Source of the DNA: Candidatus Iainarchaeum sp.
GTDB taxonomy: Archaea; Iainarchaeota; Iainarchaeia; Iainarchaeales; GCA-2688035
Assembly (NCBI GenBank): GCA_017610205.1
Contig: JAFCCL010000008.1
Location: 1-64,000 of the forward strand
Length of the DNA stretch: 64,000 nt
Direction: 5' to 3'
How positions within the stretch are numbered: position 1 is the stretch's first letter; each line of letters begins with the position of its first letter. Of this stretch, positions 24,894 through 33,085 are shown in pieces. The notes under the pieces were generated by a model. The model worked only from the letters and a program-made list of their open reading frames with translations, had not been told where the DNA came from and searched no databases. Made by a program: the position numbers and the translations under genes.

Positions 24894-25216
24894 GCAAAGC
24901 GCACAAGTCTTCCATATTTGTCTCTGTTTGATTGGTCCTTGTACAACAAAACATCTTTGTTCAAAACAAGCTCTTGCAACCTGCTTTTTGCTTCTTCAAA
25001 GCAAAACTCGCCTTTTTCTGGAGTGTCAATTCCAATCAATCTAACTTTTTCTCCTCCTTTAAGTACAAATGTGTCTCCATCTATTACCCGTTCAACAACT
25101 CCTTTTTCCACTGCTTCAAATTTAAATCTCTTTGTTTTCTGTTCAAACAATTCGCCTTCTGGTCTTATACATCCAATTAACACAATTGCCAGCAAAAGCA
25201 AAAACAAGGCTTTCAT
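24713..25216 (-). CDS. Secreted staphylococcal-nuclease-like lipoprotein
   Basis: A 167-residue protein with an N-terminal lipobox signal (LLLLAIVLIGC), so it is exported and probably lipid-anchored. The SNase fold is clear: VIDGDTFVL, VRLIGIDTPE (catalytic Arg and Asp), EAKSRLQELV and DKYGRLVRFAYV (second catalytic Arg). It cuts DNA and RNA using calcium and would supply nucleotides from the surroundings, useful to a symbiotic or scavenging cell. The lifestyle point is inference. Confidence 0.88.
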   Translation of the reverse strand: MKALFLLLLAIVLIGCIRPEGELFEQKTKRFKFEAVEKGVVERVIDGDTFVLKGGEKVRLIGIDTPEKGEFCFEEAKSRLQELVLNKDVLLYKDQSNRDKYGRLVRFAYVDGFFVNLVLAEDGFARAFEFAPDNSLASLFREAEKKAVEEGGCLWKKEGIEPDFNNV

Positions 25217-25549
25217 AATTCATATTTTGCCCTAAGCTGCTTTTTTAATCTTGCTTTAGTGCGCTAATTGTCGAAGAAAACAAGGGCTGTTTTTTTTATT
25301 ACTACTGGCAAAAGTTTTATTGCAAGTGCTGGCAGGAGTTTTTTTTTATTGGAAGTGCAGTGCTTGTTTTTGAAAAAAGAAGGTTTGTTTTTTTATACAA
25401 TGCTAACTCCGCCAGTTTCTTTTTCAAACCACGTTTTTCTCCATGTGCCTTAATTGAAATCCAAACCACCTGCTTCCAATATTATTCCTTTGCCGCAGGC
25501 GTTTGCTTAAATTCTTTTCGTTCTTTTTTTCTCTATAGAGTTGATTTGA

Positions 25550-25750
25550 ATGAAGTGTGCAAAATGCAAAAACCCCGCATCAAAGTATAACAAGCAGGGC
25601 TTTCCTGTATGTGCAAGGCATCTCAAGACAAAAATAAAGCCCCCAAAGTGCCCGAATTGTAAGCTTGAAATGGTTGTCAGAGAAGGCAAGTTTGGAAGAT
25701 TTTGGGGATGCCCTGCCTTTCCAATGTGTGACGGGCTTCGGGGCTTTTAA
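25550..25750 (+). CDS. Zinc-ribbon protein (topoisomerase C-terminal type)
   Basis: A 66-residue protein with two zinc modules: CAKCKNPASKYNKQGFPVCARH and CPNCKLEMVVREGKFGRFWGCP followed by MCDG. The second is the topoisomerase I C-terminal C4 finger fold, here as a standalone DNA-binding unit. No promoter element is obvious in the AT-rich upstream 330 bases, where I also see no gene I can support. Confidence 0.8.
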   Translation: MKCAKCKNPASKYNKQGFPVCARHLKTKIKPPKCPNCKLEMVVREGKFGRFWGCPAFPMCDGLRGF

Positions 25751-25942
25751 CGAATTCGTAACTGCTAACGGTTTTTCAATTTCTTGCAAAAACTAAAATG
25801 CTGAATTTGTGGTTTAACTTACAAAAGAACACAAAAACGAAAAAACAAAGCAGGATAGGATAAAAAAATAGGACACGATTAAATCAGCTATTAAACGCAT
25901 TACACGCCAATTCTCAGAGACTGTTAGCAGTTACACGAATTC
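25751..25942. mobile_element. Candidate MITE-like element with ~18-bp terminal inverted repeats
   Basis: GAATTCGTAACTGCTAAC (about 25752-25769) is repeated in reverse complement near 25923-25942 with a 2-base insertion (GAATTCGTGTAACTGCTAAC). The 153 bases between have no frame of note. Size (about 190 bp), non-coding content and terminal inverted repeats fit a miniature transposable element. I see no clear target-site duplication, so a large RNA hairpin is an alternative. Confidence 0.5.
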
Positions 25943-26010
25943 CTTTTCTTTGAAAAAATTAGTTTTTAATGCCTCTTTTAAAAAATAGTTTTTGGAAACA
26001 AAAACCAGTA

Positions 26011-26712
26011 TCAGCATATTTGTGTCCAAATACAGTTTAAGCCGGTTGTTAAAAGCGTGCATTCTTCACTTACTGAGTCTGGTGCAACTATTGGACATCT
26101 GACTTCGTTTCCCCAGCTTCCGTCTTCTTCAAGTTTGTAAAAACTTGACCCTGCTCCTTCAATTGAACTTACTGTTTTTGCATATTCTCCGCATACATAA
26201 ACAGCCGGTATATTTGGCTGTCCGCAGAATTCCTGGGCTTTGTATTCAATTGTTCCCTCTGACGGATGGCATTCTACTTTGTTGCATCCTGTTCCTTCTG
26301 CAAAAGACTGGCATTTTTCTGAAATGTATTCAGGGGCTACAATCGGACATTGTGTTGCTTCTCCCAATACTCCGTTTTCAACAGTATGGTATGTTGAACC
26401 TCTCCCAATAAGCGTGCTTACAATCCGTATATATTCGTCGCATGCAAATATTTCCGCAACGTTTTCCGTTGTGCAAAAACCTTCTGCAAGTTCTTCAGTG
26501 GTTTTTTCTTTGATGTCTTCGCATTCTTCTTCCCATGGTCTTAGGCATTTTTGTTTTGGTTCGCACCAGGTGTATCCTGCTGATGGTATGCATCCGTGTT
26601 CGTCTCTGTCTCCGCCTATTGGCGCAGGTGTTGGCGGCGGTTCTGGTTGAATGCATCCGCTTAGTAACAATGTTGCCACAACTAAAACTATTGAAAAATA
26701 AGTTATTTTCAT
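26011..26712 (-). CDS. Lipoprotein with WCEPKQKC module
   Basis: A 233-residue lipoprotein: signal peptide with lipobox LLLSGC, proline-rich linker (PEPPPTPAPIG), one GYTWCEPKQKCLRPWEEEC module (about 40-65), then two related cysteine-containing repeats with QCPIVAPEYISEKC and RCPIVAPDSVSEEC. Many cysteines suggest an extracellular disulfide-bonded protein. Start 26712 (MKITYFS) is chosen because the upstream 16 codons precede the signal peptide. It is a paralogue of the next gene. Function unknown. Confidence 0.7.
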   Translation of the reverse strand: MKITYFSIVLVVATLLLSGCIQPEPPPTPAPIGGDRDEHGCIPSAGYTWCEPKQKCLRPWEEECEDIKEKTTEELAEGFCTTENVAEIFACDEYIRIVSTLIGRGSTYHTVENGVLGEATQCPIVAPEYISEKCQSFAEGTGCNKVECHPSEGTIEYKAQEFCGQPNIPAVYVCGEYAKTVSSIEGAGSSFYKLEEDGSWGNEVRCPIVAPDSVSEECTLLTTGLNCIWTQIC

Positions 26713-26815
26713 TTTGTTTAGTTTATATCTAATGTAATATATATACCTTTCTTGGAGCAATTTGAAAAATTTGTCAGTATTATTTTATATTATTTTTTTG
26801 GCAAAGGAATTTATT

Positions 26816-27328
26816 TTATTCAATTAGGCAGTTTTCTTCATATGGTTTTATGCATTTTTGTTTTGGTTCGCACCATATTTCTGCTGCGTCTATATTGCAT
26901 CCGTCGCTGTCTAATACGTCAATTCCGTTGCATTCTTCTTCCAGTGTTTTTATGCATCTTTGTTCTGATTCGCACCATGTTTCACCATTTTCTGTACTGC
27001 ATCCGTATTCGTCTATTTCAATAGGGCATTCTTCTTCCCATGGTTTTATGCATTTTTGTTTTGGTTCGCACCATTCTTCATATTCTTCTATATTGCATCC
27101 ATATTTGTCTATTCCACTGGGGCATTCTTCTTCCCATGGTCTTAGGCATTTTTGTTTTGATTCACACCAGGTGTATCCTGCTGATGTAATACAGTCGCGT
27201 TCATTTTCTCCGTTGACTATTGGCCCTGATGGCAGTGTTGGCGGCGGTGTTGGTGGTTTTGGTTGAATGCATCCGCTTAGTAACACAATTGTCAGGATTA
27301 AAGCAACTGAGACATAGGCAATTTTCAT
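26816..27328 (-). CDS. Lipoprotein with four WCEPKQKC repeats
   Basis: A 170-residue lipoprotein with the same signal and lipobox (VLLSGC) as its neighbour. Four repeats of about 32 residues follow, each with a pattern like GC-x-WCEPKQKC-x-PWEEEC. The module is a small cysteine-knot-like unit found singly or in arrays on archaeal and candidate-phylum bacterial surface proteins. The two genes arose by duplication and the repeat number differs between them. A surface or binding role is inferred. Confidence 0.7.
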   Translation of the reverse strand: MKIAYVSVALILTIVLLSGCIQPKPPTPPPTLPSGPIVNGENERDCITSAGYTWCESKQKCLRPWEEECPSGIDKYGCNIEEYEEWCEPKQKCIKPWEEECPIEIDEYGCSTENGETWCESEQRCIKTLEEECNGIDVLDSDGCNIDAAEIWCEPKQKCIKPYEENCLIE

Positions 27329-27384
27329 TTTTATCTTTTAAAGTTCAAACTATTATATATATCTTTAACTCTTGTTTCTTGTCA

Positions 27385-27648
27385 ATGGCTTTTTATGTTT
27401 ACTTGCTTGAATGCTGTGACAAAAGTCTTTACTGTGGCTGGACAATTGATTTGAAAAAAAGACTCAAAAAGCATAATGAGGGAAAGGCAAGCAAGTACAC
27501 CAGTGTAAGGCTTCCTGTTAGGGCTGTTTTTTTTGAAAAAGTTAAAACAAAAAGCCTTGCATTGAAGCGAGAGTTTGAAATAAAATCTTTTTCCAGGAAA
27601 AAAAAGCTTGCGTTGATTGCAACAAGCCGTTTACCTGGAAAGAGTTAA
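27385..27648 (+). CDS. GIY-YIG nuclease domain protein
   Basis: An 87-residue single-domain GIY-YIG protein of the YhbQ/UPF0213 type: FYVYLLECCDKSLYCGWTIDLKKRLKKHNEGKAS shows the paired GIY/YIG strands (YVYLLEC, LYCGWT), the R of KKRLKKHN and the E of KREFEIK. Standalone members are implicated in DNA repair, but activity is mostly untested. The start is the ATG at 27385, which lies just after an AT-rich promoter shared with the divergent lipoprotein. Confidence 0.85.
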   Translation: MAFYVYLLECCDKSLYCGWTIDLKKRLKKHNEGKASKYTSVRLPVRAVFFEKVKTKSLALKREFEIKSFSRKKKLALIATSRLPGKS

Positions 27649-27675
27649 ATACTTCTTTTGCATTCCTTCTTCTGT

Positions 27676-28297
27676 ATGCTAACAGAAAAGCATGGCGTGT
27701 CGTTTATTGCAACAAAGCGTTTTGAAGCATTGGTTGACGCAATATTTGGTGTGGCAATGACCTTGCTTGCTCTTTCAATTGCTGTTCCAGTGCTTGTTAG
27801 TGCATCTGATTCACTGCTTTTGCAGGGCCTTACAGGAATGTTTCACCAGTTTATAGTTTTTGCTTTTGCGTTTGTTTTGCTTGCAGCCTTTTGGTTTCAC
27901 AACCATAAGTTTTTCTCTTTGATTAAGAGTGCAGACTCAATTTTTTTCTGGATTAACATTTTTTTGGCTTATGTTAATAGCTCTTGTTCCGTTTTCAGCT
28001 TCGCTTACAGGCGCCTATGGTCTGCTTTCTATTGCCGCGGTTTTTTTCCATGTTAACATGCTTTTAATAGGTCTTTTGTTTTACCTGTCAGTTGCCTATG
28101 CAATAAGAAAGGGTTTTGTTGCGGATTCTTTGAAGGCAAGGCGCATAAAGCTTGATTCATTGTCCCTGCCGCTTGCAGCTATTTCAGCAATTATTTTTGC
28201 AATTTTTGCAGTTCCTAGGTGGAGTTATTTTATGTACCTTTTAACTTTTCCATTTGACTGGATAATTTCAAAACTTGACAAAGCATTTGGACATTAA
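27676..28297 (+). pseudogene. TMEM175/DUF1211-like channel with frameshift
   Basis: The first frame (from ATG 27676) encodes RFEALVDAIFGVAMTLLALSIAVP and WFHNHKFFSLI, the hallmark of TMEM175-family potassium channels, with FSD degraded to LVD. The rest (MLIALVPFSASLTGAYG onward, ending at TAA 28295) lies in another frame. Removing one T from the run of seven T at about 27959-27965 joins the halves exactly (WINIFWLML). A +1 indel or base-call error is likely. A -1 slip would hit a stop, so programmed -1 frameshifting is unlikely. Confidence 0.75.
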
Positions 28298-28319
28298 ACC
28301 ATTCTTTTCCATAATCTTT

Positions 28320-29075
28320 TCATTCCTCTATTCTGTTAAAGGACCAGATTGCAATTGCAATGAATACAACTGTAAAAGCCGAGATTACTGCAAAGCATGT
28401 TGTAAAAGGAATGTCTGAATATCCAATCAAAATATGACGCAATCCATTTACTCCGTATGTTAATGGGTCAAACATTGATGCAACTCTTAGAATTTCCGGA
28501 GCAGTTGAAAGCGGAAACAATGCTCCACTTAGGAAAAACAACGGCATTATCAAAAAGTTCGTTATGATTTGAAAACCATGCATGTCCTCCATTTTTGACG
28601 CAATTGTAATTCCCAAAGAAACAAACATTACTGAAACCATAAACATGAACAAAAGCAGTAAGAGAACGCTTCCAATTTGGAAATTTACCCCTAAGAAAAA
28701 GGCAATTAGCATTATAATAATTCCCTGAAACATTGCAGTTGTTGCTCCTCCAAGCGCCTTTCCTATTACAATTGAAGCCCGGCTTACAGGCGCAACAAGT
28801 GTCTCTTTCAAAAACCCAAACTGCCTGTCCATCAAAACAACAATCCCTGAAAACATTGAGCCAAACATTAAAACCATTCCGATTATTCCGGGAGTAATAA
28901 ATTCCAGATAATTTCCTTCCATTGGAAGAATAAAAGCATTGCTTAATCCTGTTCCAAGAATTGCCAGAAAAAAGAACGGCATGCCAAGGCTTCCAATAAC
29001 ACGGCTTTTTGCCCTAAAAAATCTTATAAGCTCCCGCTTCCAAAGGGCGTAAATTGCTTCAATTTCACGATTCAT
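28320..29075 (-). CDS. ABC-2 type transporter permease
   Basis: A 251-residue membrane protein with six hydrophobic segments, of the ABC-2/DrrB drug-exporter type: GSMFSGIVVLMDRQFGFLKETLVAPVSRASIVIGKALGG is the conserved coupling region. The paired ATPase gene lies 28 bases upstream on the same strand. It probably exports a lipid, drug or polysaccharide. Confidence 0.9.
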   Translation of the reverse strand: MNREIEAIYALWKRELIRFFRAKSRVIGSLGMPFFFLAILGTGLSNAFILPMEGNYLEFITPGIIGMVLMFGSMFSGIVVLMDRQFGFLKETLVAPVSRASIVIGKALGGATTAMFQGIIIMLIAFFLGVNFQIGSVLLLLLFMFMVSVMFVSLGITIASKMEDMHGFQIITNFLIMPLFFLSGALFPLSTAPEILRVASMFDPLTYGVNGLRHILIGYSDIPFTTCFAVISAFTVVFIAIAIWSFNRIEE

Positions 29076-29103
29076 TACACTGCCACCTTGGCGCTTTTTT
29101 GGT

Positions 29104-30099
29104 TCATCTTTTATGACCCCAGGCTTTTATTCTAAGTCTCATTGCTGCTCCAGGGCTTGCTTCCTGTTCTCTGATAGTTCTTCCGGTGTAGTGAATAAAC
29201 ACGTCATCAAGCGATGGTTTTCTCAAACTTACAGACTCTACTTTTATTCCCTGCTTGTTTACAATTGCAAGAATTTTTGGAATCTTTTCCTCGCCTTTTT
29301 CAACCCTAATATTTACTGTTCCGTTGTGCTTTACTGCTTCCTTCACCCATTCAAACTTTTCAAGCTGTTTTCTGCACTTTTCAGAATTCCTGCATTCAAT
29401 TGAAACAACGTCTCCACCAAGCTCGTTCTTCAACTGCCTTGGGCTTCCAGACGCAATTATTTTTCCCTGGTCTACTATTGCAATCTTGCCGCAGACGCTG
29501 TCAGCTTCATCCATGTAATGTGTTGTCAGAATAATTGTAATTCCCTTTTCTTTATTCAGTTTTTTGATATAATCCCAAATGCTTGCTCTGGTTTGCGGGT
29601 CTAATCCAATTGTTGGCTCGTCAAGGAAAAGAATTTTTGGATGATGCACCAAACCTCTTGCAATTTCAAGCCTTCGCTTCATTCCGCCTGAAAAAGTTTT
29701 TACTTCTTTGCCAAGCTGTTCTTTCAATCCAACAAGCTTTATCATTGCCTTAATTCTTTTTCCCCTTTCTGCTTTTGGCACACTGTACATTGCTGCATGC
29801 ATTTCAAGATTTTCTTTTGCAGTTAATTCGTCATCAAGACTTTGGTCCTGAAAAACAATTCCAATGCTTTTTCTGACATTTCCTGCCTCTTTTTCAACAT
29901 CAAAACCGTTTACTTTTGCGCTTCCACCAGAGGGCTTTCGCATTGTAACAAGCATTGAAATCAGTGTTGTTTTTCCTGCTCCGTTTGGCCCAAGCAATCC
30001 AAAAATAGTTCCCTTTTCAACAACAAGGCTTACTTTGTCAACAGCCTTTAATTCCTTGTAATTTTTGCTCAATTCCCTTGTTTCAATTGCTTTTGTCAT
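29104..30099 (-). CDS. ABC transporter ATP-binding protein (DrrA-like)
   Basis: A 331-residue ATPase: Walker A GPNGAGKT, Q-loop FQDQSLDDELTAKEN, signature TFSGGMKRRLEIARG, Walker B ILFLDEPTIGLDPQTR and H-loop TTHYMDEAD. The C-terminal 90 residues form the accessory domain typical of daunorubicin-resistance DrrA ATPases. ATG 30099 (MTKAIETRELSKNY) is taken as start. The ORF is open upstream to 30138 but that part is hydrophobic and outside the family. Confidence 0.93.
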   Translation of the reverse strand: MTKAIETRELSKNYKELKAVDKVSLVVEKGTIFGLLGPNGAGKTTLISMLVTMRKPSGGSAKVNGFDVEKEAGNVRKSIGIVFQDQSLDDELTAKENLEMHAAMYSVPKAERGKRIKAMIKLVGLKEQLGKEVKTFSGGMKRRLEIARGLVHHPKILFLDEPTIGLDPQTRASIWDYIKKLNKEKGITIILTTHYMDEADSVCGKIAIVDQGKIIASGSPRQLKNELGGDVVSIECRNSEKCRKQLEKFEWVKEAVKHNGTVNIRVEKGEEKIPKILAIVNKQGIKVESVSLRKPSLDDVFIHYTGRTIREQEASPGAAMRLRIKAWGHKR

Positions 30100-30162
30100 C
30101 ACAAAATAAACTATAATTGGCTTTAAAACCATTTCCAAAAACCAGGTTGTGTTTTCGAAAGG

Positions 30163-30215
30163 TTTAAATATAAGGTGTGATATATATCTAACATGGTGTT
30201 AAGTCATTCTAACAT
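30163..30215 (+). promoter_or_regulatory. Box A and spaced direct repeats before the DUF3796-like gene
   Basis: TTTAAATA at 30163-30170 is followed by TCTAACAT at 30187-30194 and again at 30208-30215. The 21-base spacing puts the two copies on the same face of the helix, as expected for a dimeric regulator such as the XRE protein encoded at 30703. The role is inferred. Confidence 0.4.
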
Positions 30216-30249
30216 TATATTTTTGTTTGAATAAAATAGAGGTGAATTT

Positions 30250-30594
30250 ATGAAGTGCACATTTTGGTATCTTGGTTTTCTTTCCCTGCTTAGCCTTTTA
30301 TTTTTTGCCGAGGACAAGGTTGGCTTTTTGGGTTTTCTTGGATTTATTTCGTTCTTTTCAGTGTATAAGATTAGTGACGAGATGCTGGAAGTAAACATTG
30401 GCAGGGCTTCAAGGAATGCTTTCCTTTTTGCAATGTTTTTTGGCTCTGCTTCCCTTGCTTACTTGTATCTGACAAATGGCTTGGAGTTTCTTCAAATAGC
30501 GTTTGTGCTATTGTTTGGCGGAACTCTGCTGGTTTGCCTGCTTTCCCTGTTTTATTACCAAAAGGTTGGGAAAGTGCATAGGACCAAAGATTAG
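30250..30594 (+). CDS. Small membrane protein, DUF3796-like, paired with XRE
   Basis: A 114-residue protein with a hydrophobic N-terminus (LGFLSLLSLLFFAEDKVGFLGFLGFISFF) and three to four membrane helices. This resembles the DUF3796 membrane proteins that sit next to small XRE regulators in many archaea and bacteria, forming a two-gene unit of unknown trigger. AGGTG precedes the ATG. The stop codon TAG is part of the first copy of the 31-bp tandem repeat. Confidence 0.65.
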   Translation: MKCTFWYLGFLSLLSLLFFAEDKVGFLGFLGFISFFSVYKISDEMLEVNIGRASRNAFLFAMFFGSASLAYLYLTNGLEFLQIAFVLLFGGTLLVCLLSLFYYQKVGKVHRTKD

Positions 30595-30720
30595 GTTTGG
30601 GAAAATTGTATGAAGTCAAAGATTAGGTTTGGGAAATTGCTTGAAGTCAAAGATTAGGTTTGGGAAATTGCTTGAAGTCAAAGATTAGGGCTGGAAAATT
30701 GCATGAAGTCAAAAATTAAG
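30585..30720 (+). repeat. 31-bp tandem repeat x4 spanning a stop codon and the next start
   Basis: Units begin at 30585, 30617, 30648 and 30679 (32, 31, 31 and 31 bp) and share CAAAGATTAGGTTTGGGAAA-type sequence ending in TGAAGT. A fifth partial unit runs into the XRE gene. The first copy contains the TAG stop of the upstream gene, and every copy carries a near-duplicate of the XRE gene start (ATGAAGTCAAA). The copy at 30609 opens a 15-codon frame [15 protein letters not shown]. Confidence 0.9.
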
Positions 30721-30897
30721 GAGTTGAGGGCAAGGTATAATTTGACTCAGGAAGATCTTGCCAAAAAAGTTGGCGTTCGAAGGGAAACAATTGTGTTTCT
30801 TGAAAAAGGAAAGTACAACCCTTCTCTGAGGCTTGCCAACGATGTTGCAAAGGTCTTGAAAACAAGTGTTGATGACTTGTTTGAATTTGAAGAATAA
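30703..30897 (+). CDS. XRE-family helix-turn-helix regulator
   Basis: A 64-residue single-domain HTH_3 protein: [48 protein letters not shown]. This matches the short YvaO/YozG-type archaeal repressors. The start is the ATG of the last repeat unit at 30703. It probably regulates its own two-gene operon with the membrane protein. Confidence 0.9.
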   Translation: MKSKIKELRARYNLTQEDLAKKVGVRRETIVFLEKGKYNPSLRLANDVAKVLKTSVDDLFEFEE

Positions 30898-30939
30898 GCA
30901 AAAGATTAAATTCATTTAACTGCCTAAATATTTTAATCA

Positions 30940-31506
30940 TTGCAAAAATCCTGAAAAAATCGCTTGCTGGAAGAGGCAAGTTCCCGGGAAAAGCAGACTA
31001 TCTAAAGAAATTGATTGAAAAACTATCTTCCGGCAAAATAATGCCTGTAAAGTTTGCTTCACAAAGAAGGCTGATTAAACACCAAGCGTTTTTGAAAAAC
31101 CCAAACCTTAAGAGAAGGCCTGAGCATTTAAGAAGATTTCGGCTTAGGTATTTTGTTTTAAAGCTGCCAAACACTCTGGCAGAAAACAGCGCTGTTCAAA
31201 AAATTATTTCATCAAGGCACACTACTGACTACATTGCAGCAACGAGGTTTTCAACCAATGCCTTGCAAGTAACACCAGAAGAAGAAAGACAAGGAAAACA
31301 TCTTTGAATGGCCAAAAAGAAAGGGAAGCGGTTGTTAATATTTTGAATAGAATGCTTCTTTTGAATATTTCTGGCAAGGCAAAGGTTCAAATGTTGAAAC
31401 AATTTCCTTTCACAGGCTGTCTGAATGCCTTCCAATTCTTGAATGGGCTGCCTTCCCAAACGAAAAGTTTTCTGAAAGTGTAATGGAAAAAGCGAGCAGG
31501 TGGTAA
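30940..31506 (+). pseudogene. Decayed gene with several frameshifts
   Basis: A continuous protein-like signal changes frame at least twice. The first part (to TGA 31305) reads LAGRGKFPGKADYLKKLIEK and RRPEHLRRFRLRYFVLKLPN. A later segment (to TAA about 31506) reads NASFEYFWQGKGSNVETISF and SECLPILEWAAFPNEKFSES. The intervening 100 bases are open in a third frame. No start codon fits the first part. I do not recognise the ancestral family. Confidence 0.45.
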
Positions 31507-31580
31507 AAAAATAAAAGCTTTTGAGAAAAAGAAAAAATAAAAACCACCAAGGCAAAAAAGTATTTTTTTTTAAAAAAATA

Positions 31581-32111
31581 TCAGCCCATTATGAGTTCGT
31601 GTGAGTAATAGCTTTCTTCTGCGTATTCTGAAAGCATTTCAGCATGACCTTTTTCAAATTCTGCCAAGGCCTTGAAAAATTGTTTTGCACGCGCATCCTT
31701 TACTTTTTCTGCAATTCCTGTATAAAATTCCTGTGCCTGTTTTTCTTTCCACAATGCAAAAAGGACTGCTGTTAACTCCTCCAGGTCTTCTTTGTCCCAG
31801 TCTTTTTTTGCAAAAATTTTTGGTCTTTCCTTTCCTGAAAGCTCTGGTTTAATCCATTTTTCTTCCTTTTCCAAAGACTCTTTCAAAGAATTTATTGCTT
31901 CAAGGTGGGCTTTTTCCTGGTTTGCAAGAAACCTGAAAAACGCTTCCCTCTCAGTTCCAATTGCCTTTTCTGCCTGTGCAGAGTAGAACGAAATGCTTTC
32001 CTGTTCAATTCCTAATGCAATTCCAATTCCTTTTGCCGCTTCCAAACCACTCTCTGAGCCAATTTGTTCAAGTGCTTTTTCAAGCTCTTTGGAGCCAATT
32101 GCTTTTTCCAT
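31581..32111 (-). CDS. Rubrerythrin-like diiron protein
   Basis: A 176-residue four-helix ferritin-like protein. The two metal helices pairs show EQESISFY, EKAHLEAI, EKQAQEFY and EKGHAEML, the E and ExxH ligands of rubrerythrin. There is no rubredoxin domain at the C-terminus, so this is the short 'sulerythrin/erythrin' form that reduces peroxide using an external donor. It protects an anaerobe from oxidative stress. Confidence 0.88.
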   Translation of the reverse strand: MEKAIGSKELEKALEQIGSESGLEAAKGIGIALGIEQESISFYSAQAEKAIGTEREAFFRFLANQEKAHLEAINSLKESLEKEEKWIKPELSGKERPKIFAKKDWDKEDLEELTAVLFALWKEKQAQEFYTGIAEKVKDARAKQFFKALAEFEKGHAEMLSEYAEESYYSHELIMG

Positions 32112-32251
32112 TATTTATTCTAAGTTCAACCATCTATTTTATTGTTCCTGCCATTTCTTTCCCTTTTTAAAGCTTTAGGGTACCCCATTATTGTATTCAC
32201 CTGCTGCAAAATAGCGGGTGTTTTAATCAAAAAAAAGGTGAAAAAATTCAA

Positions 32252-32422
32252 ATGAGTGACGATAAATTTGGCAGAGAAATGCATAAGGTAAATTGTTCAG
32301 ATTGCGGAAAAGAAACAGAAGTTCCTTTCAAGCCTGATGGAGACAGACCTGTATACTGCCGAGACTGCTATCAAAAGCACAAAAAGCCTTCTTTCAATAG
32401 AGGCGGAAGAGACCGATACTGA
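32252..32422 (+). CDS. CxxC zinc-binding small protein (56 residues)
   Basis: A 56-residue protein of the family with VNCSDCGKETEVPFKPDGD and RPVYCRDCYQKHK, two CxxC knuckles binding one zinc. The family is widespread in candidate-phylum bacteria and DPANN archaea and looks like the zinc domain that binds RNA or partners. AAAAAAGGTG precedes the ATG. Confidence 0.85.
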   Translation: MSDDKFGREMHKVNCSDCGKETEVPFKPDGDRPVYCRDCYQKHKKPSFNRGGRDRY

Positions 32423-32554
32423 TTTTTAAAAAAATCAATTTCAAAAAATTCTTCAAATTTGTTTCTAATTCTTTTTTTTTTAATTTTACAACAGCCGCAG
32501 GCACTGCCTTTTGAAAAAAAGGGTTTTAAAGGATTAAAGCTGTAAATTGTTTTT

Positions 32555-33058
32555 ATGGTTAAGGTGGAAGAACCTGAAAAGAAGAATTCGTTTGTTGTTG
32601 CTGTTGTTTCTTTATTTTTTGTCGGCATTGGCTTTGCTTACTTGGGGCATTATAAGCGGTTTGCTTCAGGTCTTTTAAGCGCTTTTATTATTGTGTTTTT
32701 AACTTTTACATTTGTTCGAAGCTTTGGAATTTTTTTTGATGCACTGGTTGGAAGATTTTTTATTTTCATTATAGTGTTTTCATTTTGGGCGTATATTGCT
32801 TATTTAACAAAAGAACTTTGTGACCTGGAGAATTCAGGAAAGCCTGCTGAGGACACTTTCGAGTTTTGGGTGTTAAAAAAATCAAAAGCTGAAAAAATCA
32901 AGGAAGGGGAGCAGGAAACCACTAAAAAAGGCCCTAGCTTTCTTGCACTAATAGTCAGTACTTTAATTGCGGTGCTTGTTTTGTTTCTTGCCGGGCCAGT
33001 TGCAGCCTTGTTTTCATTTGCAATAATGCTTGCTTTAACTTACTGGGGCTCAATCTAA
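32555..33058 (+). CDS. Membrane protein, 4-5 helices
   Basis: A 167-residue protein with hydrophobic segments at about 12-35, 40-62, 68-85 and 125-165, and a polar lysine-rich linker (KKSKAEKIKEGEQETTKKG) between the third and fourth. No known family, though YLGHYKRFASGLLSAF resembles the GG-rich TM2-like membrane repeats. Confidence 0.6.
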   Translation: MVKVEEPEKKNSFVVAVVSLFFVGIGFAYLGHYKRFASGLLSAFIIVFLTFTFVRSFGIFFDALVGRFFIFIIVFSFWAYIAYLTKELCDLENSGKPAEDTFEFWVLKKSKAEKIKEGEQETTKKGPSFLALIVSTLIAVLVLFLAGPVAALFSFAIMLALTYWGSI

Positions 33059-33085
33059 TTCTAATAGTTTTTTTCCCCAAGTTTT

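Noticed and set aside
26240-26650. 136-residue plus-strand frame opposite the lipoprotein
   Set aside because: It is the antisense of a signal-peptide lipoprotein with a clear lipobox; codon pattern does not fit.
27220-27384. N-terminal extension of the GIY-YIG gene
   Set aside because: The extra 55 residues run antisense to the lipoprotein signal peptide; the family start is the ATG at 27385.
30585-30720. 31-bp repeats considered as CRISPR
   Set aside because: The units are directly tandem with no unique spacers and include gene start and stop codons.
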